Source: Erythrobacteraceae bacterium WH01K
GTDB lineage: Bacteria > Pseudomonadota > Alphaproteobacteria > Sphingomonadales > Sphingomonadaceae
Assembly: GCA_027941995.1 (NCBI GenBank)
Contig: CP115966.1
Location: 2,604,001-2,668,000 of the forward strand
Reading direction: 5' to 3'
Length of the DNA stretch: 64,000 bases
Shown: positions 41,434-51,084 of the stretch, piece by piece
Layout: each line of letters starts with the position of its first letter
Numbering within the stretch: position 1 is the stretch's first letter
Program-made: the position numbers and the translations under genes
The notes under the pieces: model-generated
What the model was told of the DNA's origin: nothing
What the model saw: only the letters and a program-made list of their open reading frames with translations
Databases searched by the model: none

Positions 41434-42541
41434 TCATACCGCCACGATGCCTTCCAGCTTGCAGGGGTCGCCATCGATCGACAATTGCAGAAGCGGCGCG
41501 GGTACGCCGCCGAAGCGAGCAGTATCGGCGCCGTCGGACCTTTCGACAACCATGTCGACGAAGCCGCTGACTACCAGTTCGCGCGACACGAACCAGCTAT
41601 AGGTCTGTGCCGGGTCCGCTTCCGGATTGGCGAGGACGAGACCGCTCTCGTTCAGGGGCCGATATTCCCCGAACAGGCTGTCCGCGACCATCCCGTACAC
41701 GCCGTTCGGGGCATGCCGCAGGCCCTGTGCGAAGGTGGAGCGCTGTGTGGCGCAGAACAGGTAATAGCCTCCGTCACGGAAACCGCATGGGCGCGCTCCA
41801 GTTCGTTGTTCACCCCGTCTGCCTGCAGCAGCGGAGGAAGCAGGTCCCAGCCTCCGGCGTGCCGCTTCGCAATACCCACGGCCCCGTTGAATTGGGGTTT
41901 TGCGTCCGCCAGCGAGGCAGTGAAGATCAGATAGTCCGATCCATCGGCAGGATCGCGGAAAAAGGCCGGATCGCGAAACGCCTTGATCTCGCCTGCCCGG
42001 CCTTCATGCGCATTGGCCAACTGGTAGGCGGGATGATCCGACGCCAGGCACGGGCGCGGCTGCGACCAGTCGGCGGGGAAGCCGTCAGCGCCAAGGGTCG
42101 CTTTCGCCTCGTACAGGCGCTGCTGGTAACCGCCCGGCCTGTCCGCGACGCCGGCAGCGGTGAAGAAGAGGTAGACATCCGTCCCGTCCAGCAGGGCGGA
42201 ACCCGCCCACTCCCGCTCGTAGGGCTGCGGCTCGTCCGGCAGCACGGTGCCGTGGTCGATCCAATGTCCGCCGCTGCGTTCGAGCAGGCGGATTTTCGCC
42301 TCGAAATGGCGCAGCGCGGGATCGCCCCTGTCGGGGCGGTCAGGGCCATCCACAATTCGCGGCCCGCGCAGTCGGCAATCGATCCGTCCGGTGCCTGGAT
42401 GGGCCACATGTCCCAGTAGACTGTATCGCTGCGAAGGCGCGGATGCCGGGTGCGATCCACCGATGAATCCACCGGGGGCACGCGGTGCGCGTCACCCGCG
42501 GTCAGTTTTCCGAGATGTTCTGGAAGCCACGCGCTGGTCAT
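41434..42541 (-). pseudogene. GH68 levansucrase/fructosidase, broken by two frameshifts
   Basis: Across three frames the reverse strand spells a full GH68 enzyme: VYWDMWPIQ (nucleophile Asp), FRDPAFFRDP (stabiliser RDP) and NNELERAHAV (acid/base Glu). The first shift is near 42330-42337 (ELWMALTAP continues as DRGDPALRHFEA in another frame; a missing C in a C-run). The second is near 41780 (ELERAHAV continues as FRDGGYYLFCAT; a missing T). It would cleave sucrose or transfer fructosyl units. Possible start ATG 42541 (TTG/ATG further up at 42607). No signal peptide seen. Confidence 0.88.
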
Positions 42542-42613
42542 CTGGGCGTCCTGGACAAGAGTGCGCGAAGATAGGACATCGTCGATGGCGATCGAGGCTT
42601 CGACCACGAAAAC

Positions 42614-42660
42614 ACGAAAAGTCGGGGCCGACCGGGGGGAGAAATGTCCCGGCCGGCCCC
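42614..42660 (-). terminator. hairpin after the TonB receptor pseudogene
   Basis: 42624-42636 pairs with 42648-42660 over 13 bp with one mismatch; on the reverse strand CTTTTCG follows. It lies between the receptor remnant and the GH68 gene, so it was a terminator or attenuator inside the former operon. Confidence 0.6.
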
Positions 42661-42676
42661 TGCTCCTGCGACCCGA

Positions 42677-44935
42677 TCAGAAATCGAGACGGATGGAAGC
42701 CGTGATCGTGCGGCCGGCAATCGAACGGGCACGAACGATGTCGTTCCCCGGGATCGAGCCCTCTTCGGCCTCCGTGTAGCCATAGACGTCGAACAGGTTG
42801 TTCGCATTCACCGACAGCTCCACCCGGTCGACCGGACGGATCGCGACGAAGGCATTCACCTGCGTCTAGCCCGGCAGGACGAGGTCGTTATTGTCCTGCG
42901 TGAAGCTGTCCGTCGTCCCAACCGCGTTCAGGTCGGCGGTGAAGAAGTCGTTCTCGTACTGGGCCGTGCCCTGGAACACGAGATCGGCCTGGCGGCGCGG
43001 CGTGTTGCCGATGATCGCCGGGTTGAGCGCATCCTCGATCTCGGAATCGGTCCAGGTGGAACCTGCCGAAAGCGAGAACGGCCCGAAGGAATAGCTGCCC
43101 TCCAGCTCTACCCCGAATGCTTCGTAGGTGTTGTCCGTCAGCAGCAGCGGAGCGATCTCGACATTGGTTTCCGCCGTCCTGGCATAGAATGCCGTGGCGT
43201 AAAGTCGCACGCCGGCGCCCTGGTACTTGAGGCCGCCTTCCAGCTGATCGACATCGGCAATCACGCCGCTGTCGCCGCCGGGCGTATCGCCGGTGCCGGT
43301 GCTGACTGCGGGCGAGAACAGGCTTCGATCGGCCGTGTGACGTCCGCCCTGGCTGTGGCGCGCGAAGGTCGAGAGGTCGTCGCTCAGCAGGTAGTTCGCA
43401 CCGATCGAGAACGACAGGTAGCCGAAGTCGTAATCGACGGGGGCGAAGCTGTCCGGCTGGATCCAGCTGGTCTGCGCCTCTGCCGGCGAAATCGTGCCGT
43501 CACCGTTGAAGTCGACGCTGACCACGCCCGGACGGGCCGAGACGCCCGTATCGGGGCCGCCGATCCGTCCCTTGGCCGTGCCGAAATCGTAGCGCACGCT
43601 GCCATCCAGCGTCAGCGCGCCAAATTCGCCCGATACCGACAGGAACGGAGCGTAGGTCTTGTAGGTGACATCGTAGATGCGGCGGCAGCAATTGCCGAAG
43701 AAGCTGGCACCGTAGCCGACATTGCCGCCTTGCGTGACGAGATCGCCATTCGCGTCGCGAACATCGAGCAGCACGGCATTGCCGTCGCCTTGCGTCATCT
43801 GAAGATGCGAGGTCCACAGCCAGGTCGTGTTGACCTCCTGCTCGCTGGCATAGAGGCCCGCCGTGATCGCGCCGCTGCCGCTACCCCAGTCGAGATCTCG
43901 CGACAGGCGCAGGTCGTTGGAGATGTTCCGCAGGCCGTTCAGGCGGGTGTTGAACAGGACGATCTGGCTGACGATACCGTTGTCGCCGAGGGCTGCAAAA
44001 TTGGCGACCGTCTGCCCCTGGCTCGGCCCGCTGGCGAAGACGAGGCTGGACCCCGGGCCACCAATGCCGTCGGCCACCCCCTGCGCGTCGCCCGCGCTGG
44101 CCGGGAACGGCGAGAGGAACCCGCCCTTGTTATCCGCGACCCGGAACCGCTCGGTCACCGTCCACCCGTCGAAATCGACCTCCGCTTCGAAGCCGACGGC
44201 GACCGATTCCACTTCCAGCCCGTTCCGGAAATCGAAATTGTCCACCCGGTTGTCGCGGCCCAGCGTTACCGGATCGGTTCAGTACTGCGACTGAAGCGCG
44301 TCGGTCGCGGGGTCGAAATTGGCGATCGGGGTGTAGTCCGGATTGTCCGCCGTGCCGTTCACCATGACCGGCTGCGGCAGGAAGGTCGCCGTCCGGTCAT
44401 TCAGGTACTTGCCGTAGAACCGGATATAGCCGGCATCGAATTCGCGGGTGTAGTTCGCCTTCACCTGGCCGCCCTGGAACCCGTCATAGCCGATGTCGCG
44501 GGGACCTTCGCCCTGGCGGTAGAAGCCGCCGATATGGATCAGGTCCACGTCGCTGAGCGCGGTACCGTAGTCGAAGTCCACGCGATTTGTGTCGAAATCC
44601 AGCCCGGTGCTGAGCACGATCGCGCCGCCTTCCTCGCGGCCGGTCTTCGAGATGAAGTTGATGATGCCGCCCGGCGAGTTGGAGGCGCACGTGGAGGCAG
44701 AGCCGCCGCGAATGGCCTCGACCCGGCCGACGGAGCGGTCGGCGCGGATGAAATTGTCGGAGTTGCCGAAGACGATGTCACCGAATTCGAGGACCGGCAG
44801 GCCGTCTTCCTGAAGCTGGATGTAGCGCGCGCCGCCGGTCGAGACCGGGATGCCGCGCACCGCGATATTGGCATTGCCTTCACCGCCCGACACCTCGGAA
44901 CGGATGCCGGGAATCTGGCGAATGAAATCGCCGGA
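42677..44935 (-). pseudogene. TonB-dependent receptor (sugar type), two nonsense stops and no N-terminus
   Basis: One frame carries a TonB receptor from the plug (GDFIRQIPGIRSEVSGGEGN, AVRGIPVSTGGARYIQLQED) to the barrel end (ITASIRLDF with terminal Phe). TGA at 44279-44281 follows ...LQSQY, where a Trp is likely (TGG to TGA). TAG at 42866-42868 follows ...NDLVLPG, probably a former Tyr. The signal peptide and TonB box are gone: at about 44935 the sequence abuts, head to head, the start of an MFS transporter. Together with GH68 and fructokinase this was an outer-membrane fructan/sucrose importer. Confidence 0.92.
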
Positions 44936-45963
44936 AAACCGCGTCTTTCGCTGCTGCGAGTCATCGAAATGAATATCGGCTTCTTCGGCCTGCAGTTCGG
45001 TTTCGGACTGCAGCAGGCCAATATGGGCCCGATCTACGGCTTCCCCGGTGCAGAGGAAAAGACGATGCCGCTCCTGTGGCTTGCCGGGCCGATGACGGGG
45101 CTTCTCGTCCAACCGATCATCGGCGCGATGAGCGACCGGACCAATTCACGCTTGGGTCGCCGCACGCCGTATTTCCTGATCGGCGCCATCATCTGCTCGA
45201 TCAGCCTGTTCCTGATGACCTATTCCAGTGCGCTCTGGATGGCAGCCTCTTTGCTCTGGATCCTGGATGCCGGCAACAACATCACGATGGAACCCTACCG
45301 CGCCCATGTGGCCGACCGGCTGGTCCCGGACCAGCGTTCGACCCGCTTCCTGACGCAAAGCGCGTTTACCGGCCTCGCGCAGACGCTTTCCTATCTCGCG
45401 CCGACCCTGCTGACAGCCTTCGTGGCGCAGGACGTGCTGGATGCGAACGGCATTCCGGTTATCGTGAAAATCGCCTTCATCATCGGGGCCATCCTGTCGA
45501 TCAGCACCATCGTATGGTCGGTATGGCGCGTGCCCGGGCTGCTGTTGAGCGAGGAGATGAATGCCGATCTCGAGGCGAAGCCCATGACGATTGCGGCAAC
45601 CTCGTCCGAAATCGTGTCCGCAATCTGAGAAATGCCCCGCGCGATGCGGCAATTGTCGGTCGCGATGCTGTGCCAGTGGTACGCCATGTTCGCCTATTGG
45701 CAGTACATTACCTTTGCCGTCGGGCGTTCGCTCTATGACACGTCCGACCCTTCCAGCGCCGCCTTCCGCGAGGCAACACTCACGACGCAGCAGGCAGGCG
45801 CATCGTACAATTTCATCGCCTTTCTCGGTGCGCTGGCGCTGATACCCATCGTCCGCAGGTTGGGAGCGCGGCTGGTCACCGCCATCTGCCTGACCGCATC
45901 GGGCGTTGCGATGCTGATGATCCCCGGGGTCGAGACGACAGCGGCCCTGTTCATCCTGATGCT
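44936..45963 (+). pseudogene. MFS sugar (sucrose/maltose type) transporter remnant
   Basis: Forward frame GKPRLSLLRVIEMNIGFFGLQ, LLVQPIIGAMSDRTNSRLGRR and later TM segments match the glycoside-pentoside-type MFS sucrose/maltose transporters. The start codon is missing (only a few residues lost, at the junction with the receptor). TGA at 45626-45628 breaks it after EIVSAI (likely CGA to TGA), and the frame reopens at once (EMPRAMRQLSVAMLCQWYAMF). After about 342 codons, near ALFILML, it runs into LacI sequence, so the last third is deleted. Confidence 0.88.
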
Positions 45964-46643
45964 GAGGCGCGTCATCCCCGACAAGGATGAGGACTGCCTG
46001 GACCGGTTCATCGGTTCGGGACTGGTCGATGGCGTTATCGTCATCGGGCAGTCCGACCAGTTCGACCGCATCGAGGATGTCGCCGACGGCTATCTGCCGA
46101 TGGTGGTCTGGGGCAACCACCAGGAAGGCCAGCGCCACTGTGTCGTCGGCACCGACAACGTGCTGGGCGGCAAGCTGGCAGCGGAGCGGCTGATCGCGGC
46201 AGGCTGCACGTCCCTCGCTTTCATGGGCGAAACGCAGGCCATCGAATTCGCCGCACGCCATACGGGTGCGAAGGCGGTCGCGGACGAGCGCGGTGTTCCG
46301 ATCCGCCAGTGGGCGACGCATCTTAGTTCTGAAAAGGCCGCCGGCGACATAGCCCGGCATCTCGAGCGTCATGCGGGCGAAATCGATGGTATATTTGCAA
46401 CGACAGACATGATCGCGATCGCAGGCCTGAAGCAATTGAAGGAACGCGGCGTGGATGTGCCGGGTTCGATCAAGCTCATCGGCTTCGACGATCTTGCCGA
46501 TATCCCCCGCGCTCACCACCATCCGGCAGGACATTGCCGCCGGTGCGCGCGGGCTGGTCGACCTGCTGCTGAGACGCATGGGCGGCGACGATACCGACAG
46601 CCTGGTCCTGCCTCCGCAGCTGATTATCCGGCAAACCGCCTGA
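45964..46643 (+). pseudogene. LacI-family repressor remnant fused to the transporter
   Basis: Sequence LDRFIGSGLVDGVIVIGQSDQ, VVGTDNVLGGKLAAERLI and GIFATTDMIAIAGLKQL is the sugar-binding core of a LacI repressor. The DNA-binding helix-turn-helix and about 110 residues are missing; the piece is fused in frame to the MFS remnant near 45963. A frameshift near 46500 separates KLIGFDDLA from the C-terminal SPALTTIRQDIAAGA...LIIRQTA. It was probably the regulator of this sucrose/fructan locus. Confidence 0.88.
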
Positions 46644-46673
46644 CGACCAAAGCCGGGGCCCCTGCTCCGACGC

Positions 46674-47363
46674 TCAGACGCCGAACTGGCGCTCTATCCC
46701 GGGGTCGAGGTAGCGCGAGACGTGCGCGGCATCTTCGGGACACAATTGTTCGTGGCGCACGGGCTCGAACGGCCGGTTATCCTGCCCCTTGTAGGAGGTA
46801 ACGGGCACGAAGTCGCCGCGCATGGGCGTGCCGCTGGCCTCGGCAACTCGGCGCACGACCTGCTGCGGCTCGGCAACCAGTTGCGCTTGAGAGAGCAAGG
46901 CGTGCCCCCGCGCACGGGCGGTGACGTCGATCCAGTTACCAAGCTTGGCCGTCCGCATGGCGATGGCATTGGCGAACGGACTGCCGGTATCGGGACACAT
47001 TTCTTCCGCGATGGGCTTTCCGAAATTGGGATGTCCTTCCTCCACGCCCCAGAAATCGTCGTCCCACACGCTGCGCCATTCGGCGCGAATGAACTCGGCG
47101 AAATCCAGTTGCTTCAGTTCCGGCACGACGTGCCACGGCTTTGCGTGAAGGCTGCGCAGCCATTCACTCGCTTCCCGGGCAATCACGACGACGAAAACGT
47201 CATCGGGGATGGCGACGCCGGGCGGCACGAGCCAGTGCTTGAAACCGAACGCCTCTGTGAACTCCAGCTCTGACAAGTTGCGCTCCAGTAGCTTGATGAG
47301 TGCGTTCGTTCCGCTGCATCGCTGGCCGTATACCTGGAAGCGCGTAAAAGTGCCGTTGTTCAA
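46674..47363 (-). CDS. P-loop sulfotransferase-like protein
   Basis: 229 residues. QVYGQRCSGTNALIKLLERN is the phosphate-loop of a sulfotransferase-like fold (PAPS binding at R-x-S-G-T-N), followed by a small lid region and basic residues (FKHWLVP). Start is a TTG at 47363 with a perfect AGGAGG five bases upstream, which decides it. It may transfer sulfate to a glycan or small metabolite of the neighbouring cluster; other P-loop functions are possible. Confidence 0.65.
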   Translation of the reverse strand: MNNGTFTRFQVYGQRCSGTNALIKLLERNLSELEFTEAFGFKHWLVPPGVAIPDDVFVVVIAREASEWLRSLHAKPWHVVPELKQLDFAEFIRAEWRSVWDDDFWGVEEGHPNFGKPIAEEMCPDTGSPFANAIAMRTAKLGNWIDVTARARGHALLSQAQLVAEPQQVVRRVAEASGTPMRGDFVPVTSYKGQDNRPFEPVRHEQLCPEDAAHVSRYLDPGIERQFGV

Positions 47364-47471
47364 CCGTACCTCCTGAAAAGCCCGAGCGCCCTAGCCCGCG
47401 TTCCCTAGCCTTTCCGCTTGATCGATGTTGCATGGTCGCAACGCTTTTGCGCGACAAGCGTCGGTGTCCCG

Positions 47472-48176
47472 ATGATCGAGACACTCTCCAAAGAAAAAGT
47501 TCCGGACCACGGGACGGACATCCTCGCGGCGACACTGCGCGAACATATCGCGGCAGACGATTTTCCCTGCGTGGGTGCGAAGTCCGCCCTTGCCACGAAC
47601 CGCCTGAAGATCCTGACGGCGCGTTCGCTTGTCAGCGGTTGGAACGATATCGAGATACACCAGGCACTGCTGGGCTGGAGCCGAGACTATGCCGACGATC
47701 CCACCGGCCTGCGCAGCCTGGCGGTGGTTTTCGGCGGACCCGGCAATCTGGACGAAGCGGAGTTCGAGGCCGCCATGTGGGAACGGCTCAATTCGCTCGC
47801 GGCGAAGGATGACTGGCGCGGCCAGAAATACGATCCCGAAGTCAGCAGCGATCCCGCCGATCCCCATTTCTCCATGAGTTTCGGGGGAAAGGCGTATTTC
47901 GTCGTCGGGATGCATCCGGCAGCATCGCGAACCGCCCGCCGCGCGCCCTTCCCCACGCTGGTCTTCAACCTGCACGACCAGTTCGAAGCCCTGCGCGCAT
48001 CGCAGCGTTACGAGCGGATGCGCGAAACCATCCTGAAGCGGGACGAAAACCTCGATGGCTCGATCAACCCGATGCTGTCGCGGCACGGAACCATCAGCGA
48101 AGCCCGGCAATATAGCGGCCGCGTCGTGGATGATGACTGGCAATGCCCCTTTTCCGATCCAAGGAACGAGCGATGA
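47472..48176 (+). CDS. GntA/YqcI-family heme-dependent N-hydroxylase-like protein
   Basis: About 234 residues from the ATG at 47472 (TTG at 47418 is possible). It has the YqcI/YcgG/GntA family pattern: DFPCVGAKSALATNRL, SMSFGGKAYFVVGMHPAASR, PTLVFNLHDQFEAL and a C-terminal INPMLSRHGTISEARQYSG. GntA N-hydroxylates a guanidino group in guanitoxin synthesis; other gnt genes are absent here, so the guanidino role is inferred and the toxin itself is not suggested. The stop overlaps the DUF1989 ATG. Confidence 0.75.
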   Translation: MIETLSKEKVPDHGTDILAATLREHIAADDFPCVGAKSALATNRLKILTARSLVSGWNDIEIHQALLGWSRDYADDPTGLRSLAVVFGGPGNLDEAEFEAAMWERLNSLAAKDDWRGQKYDPEVSSDPADPHFSMSFGGKAYFVVGMHPAASRTARRAPFPTLVFNLHDQFEALRASQRYERMRETILKRDENLDGSINPMLSRHGTISEARQYSGRVVDDDWQCPFSDPRNER

Positions 48177-48751
48177 ACCGTATCGAGCCGCGCACCGGCA
48201 CTGCTATCGAACTGTCGAAGCGGCAGGTCCTGACCGTGATCGATCCCGAGGGCGGGCAGGTCAGCGACCTGCTCGCCGTGTCGCGGACGGACCCCGGCGA
48301 AATCCTCTCCAACGGGCGGACTTTCGACTATGAAGAGCGGATCATGCTGACCACGGGCGCGCGGCTATGGTCCAACCGGTCGAACCCCATGCTGACGATC
48401 CTGGAAGATACGGCCCCTGCCCATGATTTCCTGCTGACGCCCTGTTCGGAGGACACGTTCCACCATTTCTATCCCGACAAGCCTGTCCATCGCGGCTGTT
48501 TCGGGAACCTTGCAGAAGCGCTGGAGCCCTACGGCGTAGACCGGGACGCGATCCCTACGGCCTTCAACGTATTCATGAATGTGCCCGTGGCACGCGCCGG
48601 GACACTGTCCGTCGAACCGCCCCAATCGGTGCCCGGAACCCGGACGAGCTTCCGGGCCGAGATGGACCTGGTGATCGGACTGACGGCTTGCGCGGCCTAT
48701 GCTTCGAATGGCGGTACGTTCAAGCCGATCGACTACGATGTGAGCGGTTAG
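48173..48751 (+). CDS. DUF1989 (urea carboxylase-associated / carboxyguanidine deiminase type) protein
   Basis: 192 residues. Family features: IELSKRQVLTVIDPEGGQVSDLLA, NPMLTILEDTAPAHDFLLTPCS, HRGCFGNLAEAL, and AFNVFMNVPV. DUF1989 proteins pair as the CgdAB carboxyguanidine deiminase in guanidine use, but other members are uncharacterised. ATG overlaps the GntA-like stop (ATGA), so the two are made together. No carboxylase partner is nearby. Confidence 0.82.
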   Translation: MNRIEPRTGTAIELSKRQVLTVIDPEGGQVSDLLAVSRTDPGEILSNGRTFDYEERIMLTTGARLWSNRSNPMLTILEDTAPAHDFLLTPCSEDTFHHFYPDKPVHRGCFGNLAEALEPYGVDRDAIPTAFNVFMNVPVARAGTLSVEPPQSVPGTRTSFRAEMDLVIGLTACAAYASNGGTFKPIDYDVSG

Positions 48752-48754
48752 GCG

Positions 48755-49054
48755 ATGCTGGACATTCTCGAATGGTATGGCGCCATTTCGGGCGTCGTGG
48801 CAGCGCTGGTAGTTGCATCGAACGTGACTACGCGCATTACCGGATGGGCATTTGTCCTGTTCGTGACGTCTTCGATGGCGCTGATTGCCTGGGGTTTCCT
48901 CAGCGATGATGCCAGCGGGATCGGCTGGCAGAATGTCGCACTGCTGATGATCAATCTGTGGGGCGTCTTTCGCTATCTCGGCCCGCAAGGCGCGCGGGAA
49001 ACCGGTACTTTGTCGGCTGCCCGGGAACCTGGCGGACGAAAAACCCATCCATGA
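48755..49054 (+). CDS. small membrane protein of unknown function
   Basis: 99 residues, three hydrophobic segments (ISGVVAALVVASNV, WAFVLFVTSSMALIAWGFL, NVALLMINLWGVFRYLG) and a polar basic tail. Starts three bases after the DUF1989 stop, so it is probably co-transcribed with the GntA-like/DUF1989 pair. No family recognised with confidence; the pattern loosely recalls small nicotinamide-transporter-like (PnuC-like) fragments. Confidence 0.65.
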   Translation: MLDILEWYGAISGVVAALVVASNVTTRITGWAFVLFVTSSMALIAWGFLSDDASGIGWQNVALLMINLWGVFRYLGPQGARETGTLSAAREPGGRKTHP

Positions 49055-49074
49055 CACCTTACGGATAGCCCTGA

Positions 49075-50175
49075 ATGACCAAACCCATTGCCTTTTTCGC
49101 GCATCATCAGGGACGCGGTCACGCGAACCGGATCATGGCGATCATGGAGCATATTCCCGCCGCGCGTCCGGCAACCATCATGACCGCCGCGCCTTCGCAG
49201 TTCGACGAACGCCCACGCGAGGCGGACATCATCGAATTGCCGAACATGATCGGCGCGCCATCGCGCAGTCCGGCCCTGCACGACCAGCCGACGCCCGGCA
49301 TGATGCACTGCGTCCCGCTGGGCGTGGACGAAATGCGCCGCCACATGGGACGGATCGCCGCGACGCTACAGGACATCGATCCGGCGCTTTTCGTCATCGA
49401 CGTCTCGGCGGAAATTGCGCTCCTGTCACGTATCATGAGCGTGCCTGCGGTCACGATCCGCATGCATGGCGACCGTGAGGATACAGGGCACGTCGCGGGC
49501 TACGAAGCCTGTGTCGCCATGCTCGCCCCGTTCGACGAACGCATGGAACAGGCGAGTTACCCCGAGGCGCTGCGCAGCCGCACCTTGTACACCGGCGGGC
49601 TGTGCACCACCCGCGATCCCTTGCGCGAGCGCGCAGAGGCACGGGCACGCCTCGGCCTCGACGCCGAGAGGCCGGTGACGCTCGTCATCGCAGGCGGGGG
49701 CGGATCGGGAACGCCTTACGCTCCGCTGACAGTCGCGGCCCGTGCAGAACCGGACACGCTCTGGCTGGTCGCCGGGCCGGTCCACCGCGAAGGACACGAA
49801 ACCGATTTCGGCAATTTGCGCGAACTGGGCTGGATCGACAATCTGACCGACTACCTGTGCGCGGCCGACCGGGTGATCGCGTCGGCGGGCGATAACACCG
49901 TCCACGAGATCGCGCGTGCCGGCAAACCGTTCCTGTGCATCCCGGAATGGCGCTATTTCGACGAACAACAGGCAAAGGCCAGGGAACTGGCCCGGCTGGG
50001 CGCGGCGGTCATGCGGGAAACCTGGCCGGCATCGAACCCGGAATGGCGGAAGGCGCTGGCCGAAACGGATGCGTTGGATACATCGCTCCTGTCCTCTCTG
50101 CATGACGAGGATGCCGCGCGAAAGGCGGCGCACTGGCTGGAGGATACGGCAGACCGCCTGTGGGCCGCGGACTGA
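49075..50175 (+). CDS. GT-B glycosyltransferase, MurG-like
   Basis: 366 residues. N-terminal FFAHHQGRGHANR and C-terminal VIAGGGGSGTPYAP, VIASAGDNTVHEIARAGKPFLCIPEW, match the UDP-sugar-type GT28/MurG-like fold with nucleotide site in the C-terminal half. Acceptor unknown. Same strand as the GntA-like operon, 20 bp behind the small membrane protein. Convergent with the GT2 gene. Confidence 0.82.
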   Translation: MTKPIAFFAHHQGRGHANRIMAIMEHIPAARPATIMTAAPSQFDERPREADIIELPNMIGAPSRSPALHDQPTPGMMHCVPLGVDEMRRHMGRIAATLQDIDPALFVIDVSAEIALLSRIMSVPAVTIRMHGDREDTGHVAGYEACVAMLAPFDERMEQASYPEALRSRTLYTGGLCTTRDPLRERAEARARLGLDAERPVTLVIAGGGGSGTPYAPLTVAARAEPDTLWLVAGPVHREGHETDFGNLRELGWIDNLTDYLCAADRVIASAGDNTVHEIARAGKPFLCIPEWRYFDEQQAKARELARLGAAVMRETWPASNPEWRKALAETDALDTSLLSSLHDEDAARKAAHWLEDTADRLWAAD

Positions 50176-50196
50176 TCCGGCGCGGCCCGGCAAGCC

Positions 50197-51084
50197 TCAA
50201 CTGAACAGGACATCCCCGCCCTGCCGGGTCGCGGCAATCTCGTCTTCACCGGGCGGGCGCAGAACCTCTATGCTCTCCGCATCGCGGCGCAGCAAGCCGC
50301 GCTTCTCGAAATCGTCGAGCCAGTATTCCATGCACCATTCGCCCCACAGCGAGCGGTAACGCCGGGCATTGGCCACGATGGTGTCGAAATGCTGCAGGGG
50401 CGGCTTGTGTACGTGGTGATGCTGATGGAAGCACACCGTCCCGCCGATCCAGTACAGCCTCGCACCCCAATGCTTCAGCCGCTGGCCGAGATCGGTCTCC
50501 TCCGCGCCATAGCCGATATAGTCCTCGTCCATTCCGCCTGCCGCACTCCATGTGCGCGCGGACATGATGAAAGCCAGTCCCCACAACTCGCCGAAATCGG
50601 CGATCGGCAGGAAGGGTTCGTCCGCAACCGGACGCTTGCTCGGATGGCGCACACCGGTTTCGTGAAGACGCGGATAGTCCGGCAATCCATCCGGCTGCCG
50701 CCAGCCATCCCGATTTGCCGGCAGGTATCGTACCTCGGGCAGGAACACGCCGTTCTCACCGTAGGCATCCGCTTCGGCCGCACGCTTCACGAATTCGGGA
50801 TCCGGAATGCAATCGACATCGAGGAAGGCGAGTACGTCGCCCTGCGCCGTCTCCGCCGCCCGGTTGCGCGCAGTGGCCAGCGGCATGGGTTCGCCGTCCA
50901 CCCGGACCAGGCGGACCGGAAATTTGAGATCCGTTTCGATGTGTGGTGGGTCGGGCTGCATATGCGCGACGACCAGTTCGTCAGGCGGAAAGACCTGTGC
51001 CTTCAACCCGGCGACGAGGTGGTCGAGATGCCCCTGCCGCCCGCGCACCAGCGTCAGGACGGAAACGGATCGGTAGGTGCTCAC
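50197..51084 (-). CDS. GT2-family glycosyltransferase
   Basis: 295 residues. GT-A fold: VLTLVRGRQGHLDHLVAGL, AFLDVDCIPDPEFV (the DxD metal site), GLAFIMSARTWSAAGGMDEDYIGYGAEETDLGQRL (ED-type base). GTG start overlapping the SPS-like stop (GTGA), so coupled to that enzyme. Transfers a sugar of unknown identity. Confidence 0.88.
   Translation of the reverse strand: MSTYRSVSVLTLVRGRQGHLDHLVAGLKAQVFPPDELVVAHMQPDPPHIETDLKFPVRLVRVDGEPMPLATARNRAAETAQGDVLAFLDVDCIPDPEFVKRAAEADAYGENGVFLPEVRYLPANRDGWRQPDGLPDYPRLHETGVRHPSKRPVADEPFLPIADFGELWGLAFIMSARTWSAAGGMDEDYIGYGAEETDLGQRLKHWGARLYWIGGTVCFHQHHHVHKPPLQHFDTIVANARRYRSLWGEWCMEYWLDDFEKRGLLRRDAESIEVLRPPGEDEIAATRQGGDVLFS

Noticed and set aside
41434..42541. 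GH68 frameshifts as simple sequencing errors
   Set aside because: Both lie in short homopolymer-like runs, so this cannot be excluded, but the neighbouring genes carry substitution stops and large deletions, which errors do not explain.
42644..45628. Long forward open frame of about 994 codons
   Set aside because: It is the antisense of the TonB receptor remnant joined to the MFS remnant; only the last about 230 codons resemble a real protein. GC-rich codon bias keeps the antisense strand open.
47472..48751. Guanitoxin biosynthesis cluster
   Set aside because: Only the GntA-type protein is present; none of the other pathway families is in the window, so a toxin assignment is not supported.
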